A stretch of DNA of 42,779 bases, taken from NCBI GenBank assembly GCA_032378655.1, contig JAVYJS010000010.1:1-42779 (forward strand). Reading direction: 5' to 3'. The number at the start of each line of letters is the position of its first letter. Within the stretch, counting starts at the first letter, position 1. Both the position numbers and the translations under genes were made by a program. Shown here piece by piece: positions 35,781 through 42,779 of the stretch. The notes below the pieces were generated by a model. It searched no databases, was not told where the DNA came from, and worked only from the letters and a program-made list of their open reading frames with translations. The DNA comes from Arsenophonus melophagi (GTDB lineage Bacteria; Pseudomonadota; Gammaproteobacteria; Enterobacterales; Enterobacteriaceae).

Positions 35781-36698
35781 ATGATCAAACAAAGGACACT
35801 AAGTCGTATTGTTCAAGCGACAGGCGTTGGTTTACATACTGGCAAAAAAGTCACTTTAGTATTGCGTCCAGCTCCAGTAAATACTGGGGTCATCTATCGC
35901 CGCATAGATTTAAATCCACCTGTTGATTTTCCAGCTGATGCAAAATCGGTACGTGATACCATGCTATGTACCTGCTTGGTCAATGAAGAAGATGTACGCA
36001 TTTCAACCGTAGAACATTTGAGTGCTGCATTAGCAGGGTTAGGAATTGATAATATTATTATTGAAGTAGATGCACCAGAAATCCCCATCATGGATGGGAG
36101 TGCTGCGCCTTTTGTATTCTTATTGTTAGATGCCGGCATTGAAGAGTTAAATAACACAAAGAAATTTCTTCGTATTAAAGAAAATATTCGAGTTACAGAT
36201 GGTGATAAATGGGCGGAGCTGAGCCCTTATGATGGATTTAGCGTCGTTTTCACTATCGATTTTAATCATCCTGCTATTAATGGCAGCAATCAATATTATA
36301 AACTAGATTTTTCGACGAAATCGTTTGTGAGAGATATTAGCCGTGCACGTACTTTTGGCTTCATGCGCGATATTGAATCCTTACAATTTAAGGGGTTATG
36401 TTTAGGAGGTAGCTTTGATTGTGCGATTGTTCTTGATGATTATCGTGTATTAAATGCAGGTGGTTTACGTTTTGAGGATGAATTTGTTCGCCATAAAACG
36501 CTAGATGCTATTGGTGATTTATTTATGTGTGGCTACAATATCATTGGCGCTTTTACTGCATTTAAATCAGGACACGCATTAAATAATCAATTACTGCACG
36601 CTGTTTTAGAATCTAAAACAGCGTGGGATATGGTATCTTTTGAAGATGAATCTGAAATGCCAGTCACATTCAAAACACCGTCAACAATAATAATTTGA
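35781..36698 (+). CDS. lpxC: UDP-3-O-acyl-GlcNAc deacetylase (lipid A synthesis)
   Basis: LpxC catalyses the committed step of lipid A synthesis, so its presence argues for an outer membrane with lipopolysaccharide or at least lipid A. The 305 residues equal E. coli LpxC. Zinc ligand H79 lies in STVEHLSAALAG; the other ligands are the histidine and aspartate in FVRHKTLDAIGD, and the catalytic KSGHALNN is conserved. Two ATGs are adjacent (35778 and 35781). The second gives the family N-terminus MIKQRTL and better spacing from GAG. It lies about 115 nt after ftsZ. Confidence 0.96.
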   Translation: MIKQRTLSRIVQATGVGLHTGKKVTLVLRPAPVNTGVIYRRIDLNPPVDFPADAKSVRDTMLCTCLVNEEDVRISTVEHLSAALAGLGIDNIIIEVDAPEIPIMDGSAAPFVFLLLDAGIEELNNTKKFLRIKENIRVTDGDKWAELSPYDGFSVVFTIDFNHPAINGSNQYYKLDFSTKSFVRDISRARTFGFMRDIESLQFKGLCLGGSFDCAIVLDDYRVLNAGGLRFEDEFVRHKTLDAIGDLFMCGYNIIGAFTAFKSGHALNNQLLHAVLESKTAWDMVSFEDESEMPVTFKTPSTIII

Positions 36699-36716
36699 AT
36701 ATACTATTTAGTATAT
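36699..36716. repeat. 7-bp AT hairpin just after lpxC
   Basis: ATATACT (36699-36705) pairs with AGTATAT (36710-36716) directly after the lpxC stop. No T-run follows, so it is a weak terminator candidate at best. Confidence 0.35.
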
Positions 36717-36956
36717 AGTTAACTTTAGATCTGATATGTTCACTTAGATCATTTAAGTTAATATAGTATCTTGGGTAAGAAGATTCTATCAATTATATTC
36801 AGTTATATTATTTTGCTATAATATTTGTTATTTGCATTAACGTTTTTCATTCCATTGTGGCAGTTCTTCACAACCCACATGTATTTTTTTATATTTTTAG
36901 TTGCCTTGTGAACTCCTGATTACTAATTTAGCTAGTCGTTCTAAATTTTCTTTTTA

Positions 36957-37403
36957 TTATTTTTGACTTCTACTTGCCAGTTTTGTAATTGTCTTTCCAT
37001 TTTCCTGGCTTATTTTGTTTATTATCTTTTTTAGCGGTTTGATAGTTTTTTTCTGAGTTGAAAAGCAATATTTTCTATCTTCATAGAACGATGCAGGATT
37101 GATCATTATGTTAATTGATGATAAAGATGGTAAAATACTATTACGTAATGTTTCAAGTAGTGTAGGAAGCTCATAGTTTAATCGTGTTTTTCGACTAGCA
37201 TTTGTCACTTCTATAATGAGAATATTTTGACGATAATTAGCCACAAGACACCAAGATTTTAATTCAACAGGAAGCAAGGCAATAACAGTATTATTAAGTT
37301 TTATTAAAAATTGGACGCGCTGTTGAATGATTTGCAAAGTATTTTCAGCAAAATTATTTGCTTTTAATAAAATATTTAAAGGTTGCGGATAACTATCGCG
37401 CAT
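36957..37403 (-). CDS. DUF721 / DciA-like protein
   Basis: A 148-residue basic protein, convergent to lpxC and divergent from secA. The N-terminal part (RDSYPQPLNILLKAN, then a helical stretch) and the middle (LPVELKSWCLVANYRQNILII, followed by ASRKTRLNYELPTLLETLR) fit the DUF721 family, usually found between lpxC and secA in gammaproteobacteria. In bacteria without DnaC, members of this family (DciA) help load the replicative helicase. In enterobacteria their role is not settled. GGAG lies 7 nt before the ATG. The C-terminal 40 residues are lysine-rich and may be disordered. Family recognition is from memory of pattern and location; function is inferred. Confidence 0.7.
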   Translation of the reverse strand: MRDSYPQPLNILLKANNFAENTLQIIQQRVQFLIKLNNTVIALLPVELKSWCLVANYRQNILIIEVTNASRKTRLNYELPTLLETLRNSILPSLSSINIMINPASFYEDRKYCFSTQKKTIKPLKKIINKISQENGKTITKLASRSQK

Positions 37404-37615
37404 TTTTACTCCACGTCTTATATTCCAAGAGATTCTATAATATAGAAAAGGTCTTTATGGCGAAATTTTGGTAAGTGAAATTTTCGGTCAAATTCGAAAT
37501 TAAAAACTAATTATGACTACATTACTAGAAAAATTCAATACTAAATTATTTAGTACTTGCTAAGTAAATATCGTACTTTGATGCTTTTTTCGAAAACATT
37601 ACCAGCATCAGCTAT

Positions 37616-37636
37616 ACTACTCTAGTATAGAGTAGT
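37616..37636. repeat. 9-bp inverted repeat, 3-nt loop
   Basis: ACTACTCTA (37616-37624) pairs with TAGAGTAGT (37628-37636) around GTA. Confidence 0.6.
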
Positions 37637-37835
37637 AACTAAATTTTATTAACTAATGAATAACACAACAGAATATAGGCTCGTTGAATATGCATAAACG
37701 AATATGAATAAAACTAATTTCATCTTTATAAGATGTTAGGTGACTCTTAGATTTATGGTTAATTTGAGTGTTTTCCTAACTCAGGCATTTCAGTCATTCA
37801 TGAACATAGTCTTGCGTTATATTATCGACTACACT

Positions 37836-37874
37836 AAGCCATAGAATACCTTATATCAAGGTATTCTATGGCTT
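37836..37874. repeat. 17-bp perfect inverted repeat upstream of secA
   Basis: AAGCCATAGAATACCTT (37836-37852) pairs with 37858-37874 around ATATC. It lies about 140 nt before the secA start. It is followed by TACTGG, not a T-run, so it is not a normal terminator. Confidence 0.9.
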
Positions 37875-38016
37875 TACTGGTCTACGAATTTCAGAGACTT
37901 TTGTTGATTTTTATAACAGTAATTGTTTAACTAAACAATGTAAACTATATTGTTTAAATCCAGATAATGTAGGGAGATTTTAATAAGAGAACTTCCTTAA
38001 TTGAGAAAAAATATTT

Positions 38017-40728
38017 ATGTTAACTAAGTTACTCACACAAATTTTTGGAAGTCGCAATGATCGCACTTTACGTCGTTTAAGTAAAGTTGTTGATATGATT
38101 AATAAATTAGAGCCTAATTTTGAAAAATTTTCTACGCAAGAGCTGCAAGCTAAAACTGATGAATTTCGACATCGCCTTAAATCAGGAGCATCATTACATG
38201 ATTTAATACCAGAAGCATTTGCAACCGTTCGCGAAGCTAGTAAACGTATATTGAACATGCGACATTTCGATGTTCAGTTACTAGGCGGTATAGTACTTAA
38301 TGAGTGTTGCATTGCAGAAATGCGAACCGGTGAAGGAAAGACATTAACATCTACATTACCTGCATATTTAAATGCCTTATCTGGAAAAGGCGTACATATT
38401 GTAACTGTAAACGACTACTTAGCTAAGCGTGATGCAGAAAATAATCGACCACTTTTTGAATTTCTTGGTATGACTGTTGGTATTAATTTACCAGGAATGT
38501 CTTCAACAATGAAACGCGACGCATACGCTGCGGATATTACTTATGGGACTAATAATGAATATGGTTTTGATTATCTGCGCGATAATATGGTTTTTAGTCC
38601 AGAAGAGCGAGTACAACGAAAACTCTATTATGCATTAGTCGATGAGATCGATTCTATTTTAATTGATGAAGCTCGCACACCATTGATTATTTCAGGACCA
38701 GCAGAAGATAGCTCCAGTCTTTATAAGAAAGTAGATAAATTAATTCCTTATCTTAAACAGCAAGAACAAGAAGATTCAGATACCTTTAAAGGGAAAGGGC
38801 ATTTTGCTATTGATGAAAAATTGCGTCAAGTGACATTGACTGAACGTGGCTTAGAATTAATTGAAAAATTATTAGCACATGCTAATTTAATGAAAGAGGG
38901 TGAGTCGCTATATTCTCCAGCTAATATTATACTTATGCATCATGTTATGGCTGCTCTACGTGCTCATGCTCTTTTTAGTCGAGACATAGATTATATTGTT
39001 AAAGATGGCCAAATTATTATTATTGATGAGCATACAGGGCGAACCATGGAAGGACGTCGCTGGTCAGATGGGTTACATCAATCCATTGAAGCAAAAGAAG
39101 GTGTTGAAGTCCACAATGAGAATCAGACATTAGCGTCAATTACTTTTCAAAATTATTTTCGTTTATATGAAAAACTTGCTGGCATGACTGGTACAGCTGA
39201 TACTGAAGCTTTTGAATTTAGATCTATCTATGCATTAGATAGCATTGTTATTCCAACTAATCGTCCAATGATCCGTCACGATTTACCAGATTTAGTATAC
39301 CTGACTGAAAAAGAAAAATTTTCCGCAATTATCGATGATATTCGAGCATGTACTAGAAGAGGACAACCAGTATTAGTAGGTAGTATTTCAATCGAAAAAT
39401 CAGAGTTAATTTCTCGAGAACTGACGCAAGCTAAAATTACACATAATGTTTTAAATGCTAAATTCCATGCAATGGAAGCCGATATTATTGCTGAAGCAGG
39501 ACAGATAGGTTCAGTAACTATTGCAACTAACATGGCTGGACGTGGTACAGATATTGTATTAGGAGGCAATTGGCAGTCAGAAATCAATAAATTAGAAGAT
39601 CCTAGTCAGGACAAAATTGATAAAATAAAGATAAAATGGCAAGAACGTCATGAAGCGGTCATTGCCGCAGGTGGTTTGCATATCATTGGCACAGAACGTC
39701 ATGAATCTCGTCGCATTGATAATCAATTACGTGGACGGTCTGGACGCCAAGGTGATCCAGGATCATCGCGTTTTTATCTTTCAATGGAAGATTCATTAAT
39801 GCGTATTTTTGCCTCGGATAGAGTAATAGGTATGATACGTAAATTAGGTATTAACCCAGGGGAAGCAATTGAGCATCCTTGGGTAACAAAGGCCATTGCC
39901 AATGCACAGCGTAAAGTTGAAAGTCGTAATTTTGATATTCGAAAACAACTATTAGAGTATGATGATGTTGCTAATGATCAACGTAAAGCGATTTATTCAC
40001 AGCGCAATGATCTACTAGATGGAGATGATGTTCGTGAAACCATTAATAGTATTCGGGAAGATGTTATCATTACCATTCTTAGTGCTTACATTCCACACCA
40101 ATCTTTGGAAGTACAGTGGGATATTAATGGGTTAAAAAAACGGTTAAGTAATGATTTTAGTTTAGAATTACCTATTCAGGCAATGTGGGATAAAGAATTT
40201 GAATTAAATGAAGAAACATTACGTGAACATATCCTCGAAAAAATGATTACTGCTTATGAGGAAAAAGAGGTTTTCGTTGGTAGCTTAGTGATGCGTAATT
40301 TTGAAAAGAGCATCATGCTACACACTCTTGATACATTATGGAAAGAGCATTTAGCTGCAATGGATTATTTACGACAAGGTATTCATTTGCGATGTTATGC
40401 CCAAAGAGATCCAAAACAGGAATATAAGCGTGAATCTTTTAGTATGTTTGCAAATATGCTAGAGACTCTAAAATATGAAGTAATTAGTACATTAAGCAAA
40501 GTAGAAGTTCAGTTACCAGAAGAAGTGGCTATGCTTGATAGAAAAAGACGTGAAGAGGCAGAACGTCTTATGAAAAAGCAGCGATTAAGCCATGAAATTA
40601 AAAATGAATCATTGATGTCAAAAATTGAAGTTAAAATGGCAACTTACAATCGTAAGATTGGTAGAAATAAAGCGTGCCCATGTGGTTCTGGTAAAAAATA
40701 TAAGCATTGTCATGGTAGCTTAAGTTAA
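38017..40728 (+). CDS. secA: Preprotein translocase ATPase SecA
   Basis: SecA pushes secreted and outer-membrane proteins through SecYEG. The 903 residues align with E. coli SecA (901). Visible are Walker A MRTGEGKT at 102-109, the DEAD-like VDEIDSILIDEARTPLI, the motif ATNMAGRGTDI, ERHESRRIDNQLRGRSGRQGD and the long helical scaffold. The C-terminal zinc motif is intact (C887, C889, C898, H899), so SecB or ribosome binding through it is possible. The linker before the zinc motif differs from E. coli. secM is missing upstream and mutT downstream. The ribosome site is weak (GAG about 13 nt away). Confidence 0.98.
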   Translation: MLTKLLTQIFGSRNDRTLRRLSKVVDMINKLEPNFEKFSTQELQAKTDEFRHRLKSGASLHDLIPEAFATVREASKRILNMRHFDVQLLGGIVLNECCIAEMRTGEGKTLTSTLPAYLNALSGKGVHIVTVNDYLAKRDAENNRPLFEFLGMTVGINLPGMSSTMKRDAYAADITYGTNNEYGFDYLRDNMVFSPEERVQRKLYYALVDEIDSILIDEARTPLIISGPAEDSSSLYKKVDKLIPYLKQQEQEDSDTFKGKGHFAIDEKLRQVTLTERGLELIEKLLAHANLMKEGESLYSPANIILMHHVMAALRAHALFSRDIDYIVKDGQIIIIDEHTGRTMEGRRWSDGLHQSIEAKEGVEVHNENQTLASITFQNYFRLYEKLAGMTGTADTEAFEFRSIYALDSIVIPTNRPMIRHDLPDLVYLTEKEKFSAIIDDIRACTRRGQPVLVGSISIEKSELISRELTQAKITHNVLNAKFHAMEADIIAEAGQIGSVTIATNMAGRGTDIVLGGNWQSEINKLEDPSQDKIDKIKIKWQERHEAVIAAGGLHIIGTERHESRRIDNQLRGRSGRQGDPGSSRFYLSMEDSLMRIFASDRVIGMIRKLGINPGEAIEHPWVTKAIANAQRKVESRNFDIRKQLLEYDDVANDQRKAIYSQRNDLLDGDDVRETINSIREDVIITILSAYIPHQSLEVQWDINGLKKRLSNDFSLELPIQAMWDKEFELNEETLREHILEKMITAYEEKEVFVGSLVMRNFEKSIMLHTLDTLWKEHLAAMDYLRQGIHLRCYAQRDPKQEYKRESFSMFANMLETLKYEVISTLSKVEVQLPEEVAMLDRKRREEAERLMKKQRLSHEIKNESLMSKIEVKMATYNRKIGRNKACPCGSGKKYKHCHGSLS

Positions 40729-40850
40729 ATCTCAGGTTTTTATATAACTATAATCAAAATTGAGAATATCTTTCTGCTATTTCGATATACGATTTGAAAT
40801 CGCATTCAATTTTATGCAAAATTGAAATTCTTGTTGGTATTAAAATACAT

Positions 40851-40880
40851 AAATTTTTATTACTTAAATTTTTATTACTT
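40851..40880. repeat. 15-bp perfect tandem repeat
   Basis: AAATTTTTATTACTT at 40851-40865 and again at 40866-40880, identical and without a gap. Confidence 0.88.
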
Positions 40881-40887
40881 ATAGAGA

Positions 40888-40905
40888 ACTCAATATATAT
40901 TGAGT
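40888..40905 (+). terminator. Weak terminator candidate for secA
   Basis: ACTCAATATATATTGAGT is an 18-bp perfect palindrome without a loop, followed by GGCTTTTAGTTTTT. The stem is AT-rich and the T-run is interrupted, so activity is doubtful. Confidence 0.3.
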
Positions 40906-41050
40906 GGCTTTTAGTTTTTGATAGCTAATGGTTTATTTGTAGGGTATTGCACATAAATTTGTAGATTACATTAATAATGTAAGTCTTCTTTCATTTTTAG
41001 TAAGTATTGAATTGAAAAGCCATCTGATCTTTCACTCTAATCATCTCTTT

Positions 41051-41212
41051 TTAGACAGATTTTTGATTGATGATTCTTTTTTCTTCGCTGGTCCATCCAT
41101 CAAGATCGATTAATCTACAACGTATACTACAAAAAGGACGATAAAAACTACTCTCTTGCCAAATAACTGTTTTATAGCAAGTTGGACATTGTACTGTTAG
41201 CTTATCTGGCAT
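41051..41212 (-). CDS. yacG: Zinc-binding DNA gyrase inhibitor YacG, short form
   Basis: A 53-residue protein starting MPDKLTVQCPTCYKTVIWQE. The four zinc cysteines are visible as CPTC (9, 12) and FCSIRC (28, 32), followed by LIDLDGWTSEEKRI as in E. coli YacG (LIDLGEWAAEEKRI). E. coli YacG binds GyrB and inhibits gyrase. The E. coli protein is about 65 residues; here the acidic tail after EEKRI is replaced by INQKSV and a stop. GGAGG lies 4 nt before the ATG, a strong site. In E. coli the order coaE-zapD-yacG is on one strand; here zapD between them is eroded. Confidence 0.92.
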   Translation of the reverse strand: MPDKLTVQCPTCYKTVIWQESSFYRPFCSIRCRLIDLDGWTSEEKRIINQKSV

Positions 41213-41785
41213 AATGCCTCCGAAGAAAAGGATAATGTAAATGGTAATCCATCAAGTATTGATTTTTTTAAAATAAATAGAAAATATTGATTCTTCTATA
41301 CTCTTCTTTATAGAAGAGTATAGTGTTTAATAAGGAAATATTAAACGTAGGCATAAGTATATATAGAATATACAATAGAATATAATGGATTGATATCATT
41401 AATCAAAAAGTTTATCTTGGCCTTATTTTCTTTTATGAATTCTTTATAACCATACAAGTATGTTGATAAAAACTAAAAAAGTTACAAGTATGCTGAACTT
41501 GCGATGAGTAATACTACTCTTTTATCGTTCAGTAAGTGTTTCTAATGAGAGTGTATTTTCTCATGATTAATAAGCTATATGCTTGGGTTATTAAGATTTT
41601 ATACTGACATTAATTTAAAAAAGAAATTCCAAGCTAATCATCATAGCTAATGAGTGGATGTTTTGTATATTGATACTCTACTGAAACGAACATTGTCATA
41701 CTCAAAGATGAGTATATTGCTGATCTATTAGAGATTTATGCAATTAGCCATCAAAATATATTATTGAATATACTTTTGCTATGCA
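41213..41785 (-). pseudogene. zapD: Spacer with possible zapD remnant
   Basis: This 573-nt stretch lies between coaE and yacG, where E. coli has zapD (about 744 nt, a Z-ring associated protein). Reading leftward, CATCCACTC (41651-41659 on the + strand as GAGTGGATG) encodes HPL, and 41618-41629 encodes EFLF followed by a stop. ZapD begins with an FEHPLNEKM...LRIEFLIQQL pattern, so order and spacing are roughly right, with a frame change between. The rest is unreadable. It also contains a 12-bp hairpin at 41296-41323. Identification rests mainly on position. Confidence 0.35.
41296..41323. repeat. 12-bp perfect inverted repeat, 4-nt loop
   Basis: CTATACTCTTCT (41296-41307) pairs with AGAAGAGTATAG (41312-41323) around TTAT. 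It lies about 85 nt upstream of the yacG start. Confidence 0.8.
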
Positions 41786-42385
41786 TCATGCACAAGCTAA
41801 TTGCAAATATTTTTTATGTAATTTTGCTATGATTTGATCAAGTGTTAACTGATTAACATGATTATTAATTATATCATTAGTTTTTTGTAAACGCCTTCTG
41901 CGACTAACTTGATTAGATAAAATGTTTTTTGCTTCTTGTTGACTTATTCCATCTCGTCGCATTATACGAGCTATCTGCTCTTCCATGGTTATGTCAACGA
42001 TTAGCACACGGTTAGCAAGGTATTCCAGATTATTTTCAATCAATAACGGAATAACCCAAATAACATAAGGTGAGTTAGCTAAAGTTAGCTGACGTTGTGT
42101 TTCCTGATGTATTAAAGGATGAAGCAAACCATTTAACCAGTTTTTTTCTATCGGATCACTAAATATTTTTTTTCTTAACTGAGAACGATTTAAGGAACCA
42201 TTACTGTTAAAAACAGTGGGACAAAAATGGTTTTTTATCATTTTAAATGCATCAGTATTAGGCATAACTATTTGCCTAGCAATAACATCAGCATCAATAA
42301 TTGGTACTCCTAAAGCTGCAAATTTATTAGAAATAGTGCTCTTACCGCTTCCGATCCCTCCGGTAAGAGCAATAATATAACTCAT
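41786..42385 (-). CDS. coaE: Dephospho-CoA kinase
   Basis: CoaE performs the last step of coenzyme A synthesis, phosphorylating the ribose 3'-OH of dephospho-CoA. The 199 residues compare with 206 in E. coli. Walker A is GGIGSGKS (9-16), followed by the conserved IIDADVIARQIV, the lid-region RDGISQQEA and NDIINNH near the C-terminus. AGAGGA lies 3-5 nt before the ATG. It probably once formed an operon with zapD and yacG. The C-terminus is slightly shortened. Confidence 0.96.
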   Translation of the reverse strand: MSYIIALTGGIGSGKSTISNKFAALGVPIIDADVIARQIVMPNTDAFKMIKNHFCPTVFNSNGSLNRSQLRKKIFSDPIEKNWLNGLLHPLIHQETQRQLTLANSPYVIWVIPLLIENNLEYLANRVLIVDITMEEQIARIMRRDGISQQEAKNILSNQVSRRRRLQKTNDIINNHVNQLTLDQIIAKLHKKYLQLACA

Positions 42386-42779
42386 GCATCCTCTTATGAA
42401 GAAATAATATGGTATATTAAAATAATAGCATTAACTGTTTAACTTTTTAAAGTTTTTGCTTAAAAAGCAAACTTGATATGAAATATTTGTTTTTTTAAAA
42501 ACTCTTCACTTTAAGCCATCAAAGTAAAAATAAAAAATTATGCAAATACATACTAAATAATCATGCAATAATTACTACTTTAAGCTTAGTTTTAAAGCAG
42601 ACTAAATTTCTTGATATTTCTCTTATATCGTAAATATAGGATTCAGTCTAGATACATAGAGGCTTTCAAGTTATGGCTATTGCATTATTTCTCTATAGAT
42701 TTCTAATAATCTAAAGTCGTCCTTATCTCATGCTAGATTTTTGAAAAAATAATCTCTGCTATTATTGCTTTTCCAAAGC
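42386..42779. other. AT-rich spacer at the right end
   Basis: About 390 nt upstream of coaE with no readable gene. It contains imperfect small dyads (for example around 42451-42475) and presumably the coaE promoter. E. coli has guaC or pilin genes nearby; I see no trace of either. Confidence 0.5.

Larger units (their letters stand above)
37404..38016. other. Spacer before secA; secM missing
   Basis: About 610 nt where enterobacteria carry secM, the arrest-peptide regulator of secA. I found no frame encoding the arrest motif (ending GIRAGP) and no signal-peptide-like start. The spacer holds a 9-bp hairpin (37616-37636), a 17-bp perfect hairpin (37836-37874) and an 8-bp dyad (37922-37939). A promoter for secA must lie here, but I cannot place it with confidence. 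Confidence 0.6.
40729..41050. other. Spacer between secA and yacG; mutT missing
   Basis: About 320 nt where E. coli has mutT. No Nudix box is readable. It holds a small dyad at 40789-40802, a 9-bp hairpin (40805-40826), a 15-bp tandem repeat (40851-40880) and an 18-bp palindrome (40888-40905) followed by GGCTTTTAGTTTTT, which could terminate secA. Confidence 0.55.

Overview
The window looks like chromosome from an AT-rich, host-restricted member of the Enterobacterales, most likely an insect endosymbiont with a shrinking genome. Every long reading frame matches an Escherichia coli-type housekeeping protein over nearly its full length. Gene order is enterobacterial: purM-purN-speG-ppk-ppx, recJ-prfB-lysS, the dcw cluster from rsmH to lpxC, then secA and yacG/coaE. 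The spacers between these blocks are long, AT-rich and littered with hairpins. Several normal neighbours are missing or survive only as debris (mraZ, secM, mutT, zapD, and the dsbC/xerD partners of recJ). I cannot name the genus from this sequence. Base composition was judged by eye, not computed.

Layout. 1-76 is tRNA-Trp. 77-1227 is a spacer. 1228-7426 (+) carries two purine genes (purM, purN), spermidine acetyltransferase (speG) and the polyphosphate pair (ppk, ppx). 7427-8401 is a decayed spacer. 8402-13024 (-) carries recJ, prfB and lysS. 13025-15561 is a gene desert. metK lies at 15562-16719 (-). 16720-19300 is a second desert that ends in a recognisable mraZ ruin. 19301-36698 (+) is the division and cell-wall cluster rsmH, ftsL, ftsI, murE, murF, mraY, murD, ftsW, murG, murC, ddlB, ftsQ, ftsA, ftsZ, lpxC, mostly with overlapping or near-touching genes. 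A DUF721/DciA-like gene is at 36957-37403 (-), secA at 38017-40728 (+), a short yacG at 41051-41212 (-) and coaE at 41786-42385 (-).

How the genes work together. The dcw block holds all the Mur ligases from D-glutamate addition onward (MurC-F and Ddl), the lipid I and lipid II steps (MraY, MurG), the septal synthase pair (FtsW/FtsI), the divisome proteins FtsL, FtsQ, FtsA and FtsZ, and the lipid A committing enzyme LpxC. The cell therefore appears to keep a Gram-negative peptidoglycan wall and an outer membrane. SecA drives export, CoaE completes CoA, MetK makes S-adenosylmethionine (which RsmH uses), and RF2 and LysRS serve translation.

Most unusual points. (1) prfB has lost the programmed +1 frameshift: a one-base deletion puts the whole of RF2 in one frame. 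(2) The decayed spacers contain a series of perfect inverted repeats with arms of 17-27 bp and tiny loops, unrelated to one another in sequence. In two of them one arm has been exactly duplicated in tandem. (3) A further tandem duplication copies the last codons of ftsZ beyond its stop. (4) Remnants of mraZ, and possibly of zapD, can still be read where the genes used to be. I found no CRISPR array, transposase, phage module or defence system, and nothing I would call a new multi-gene system.
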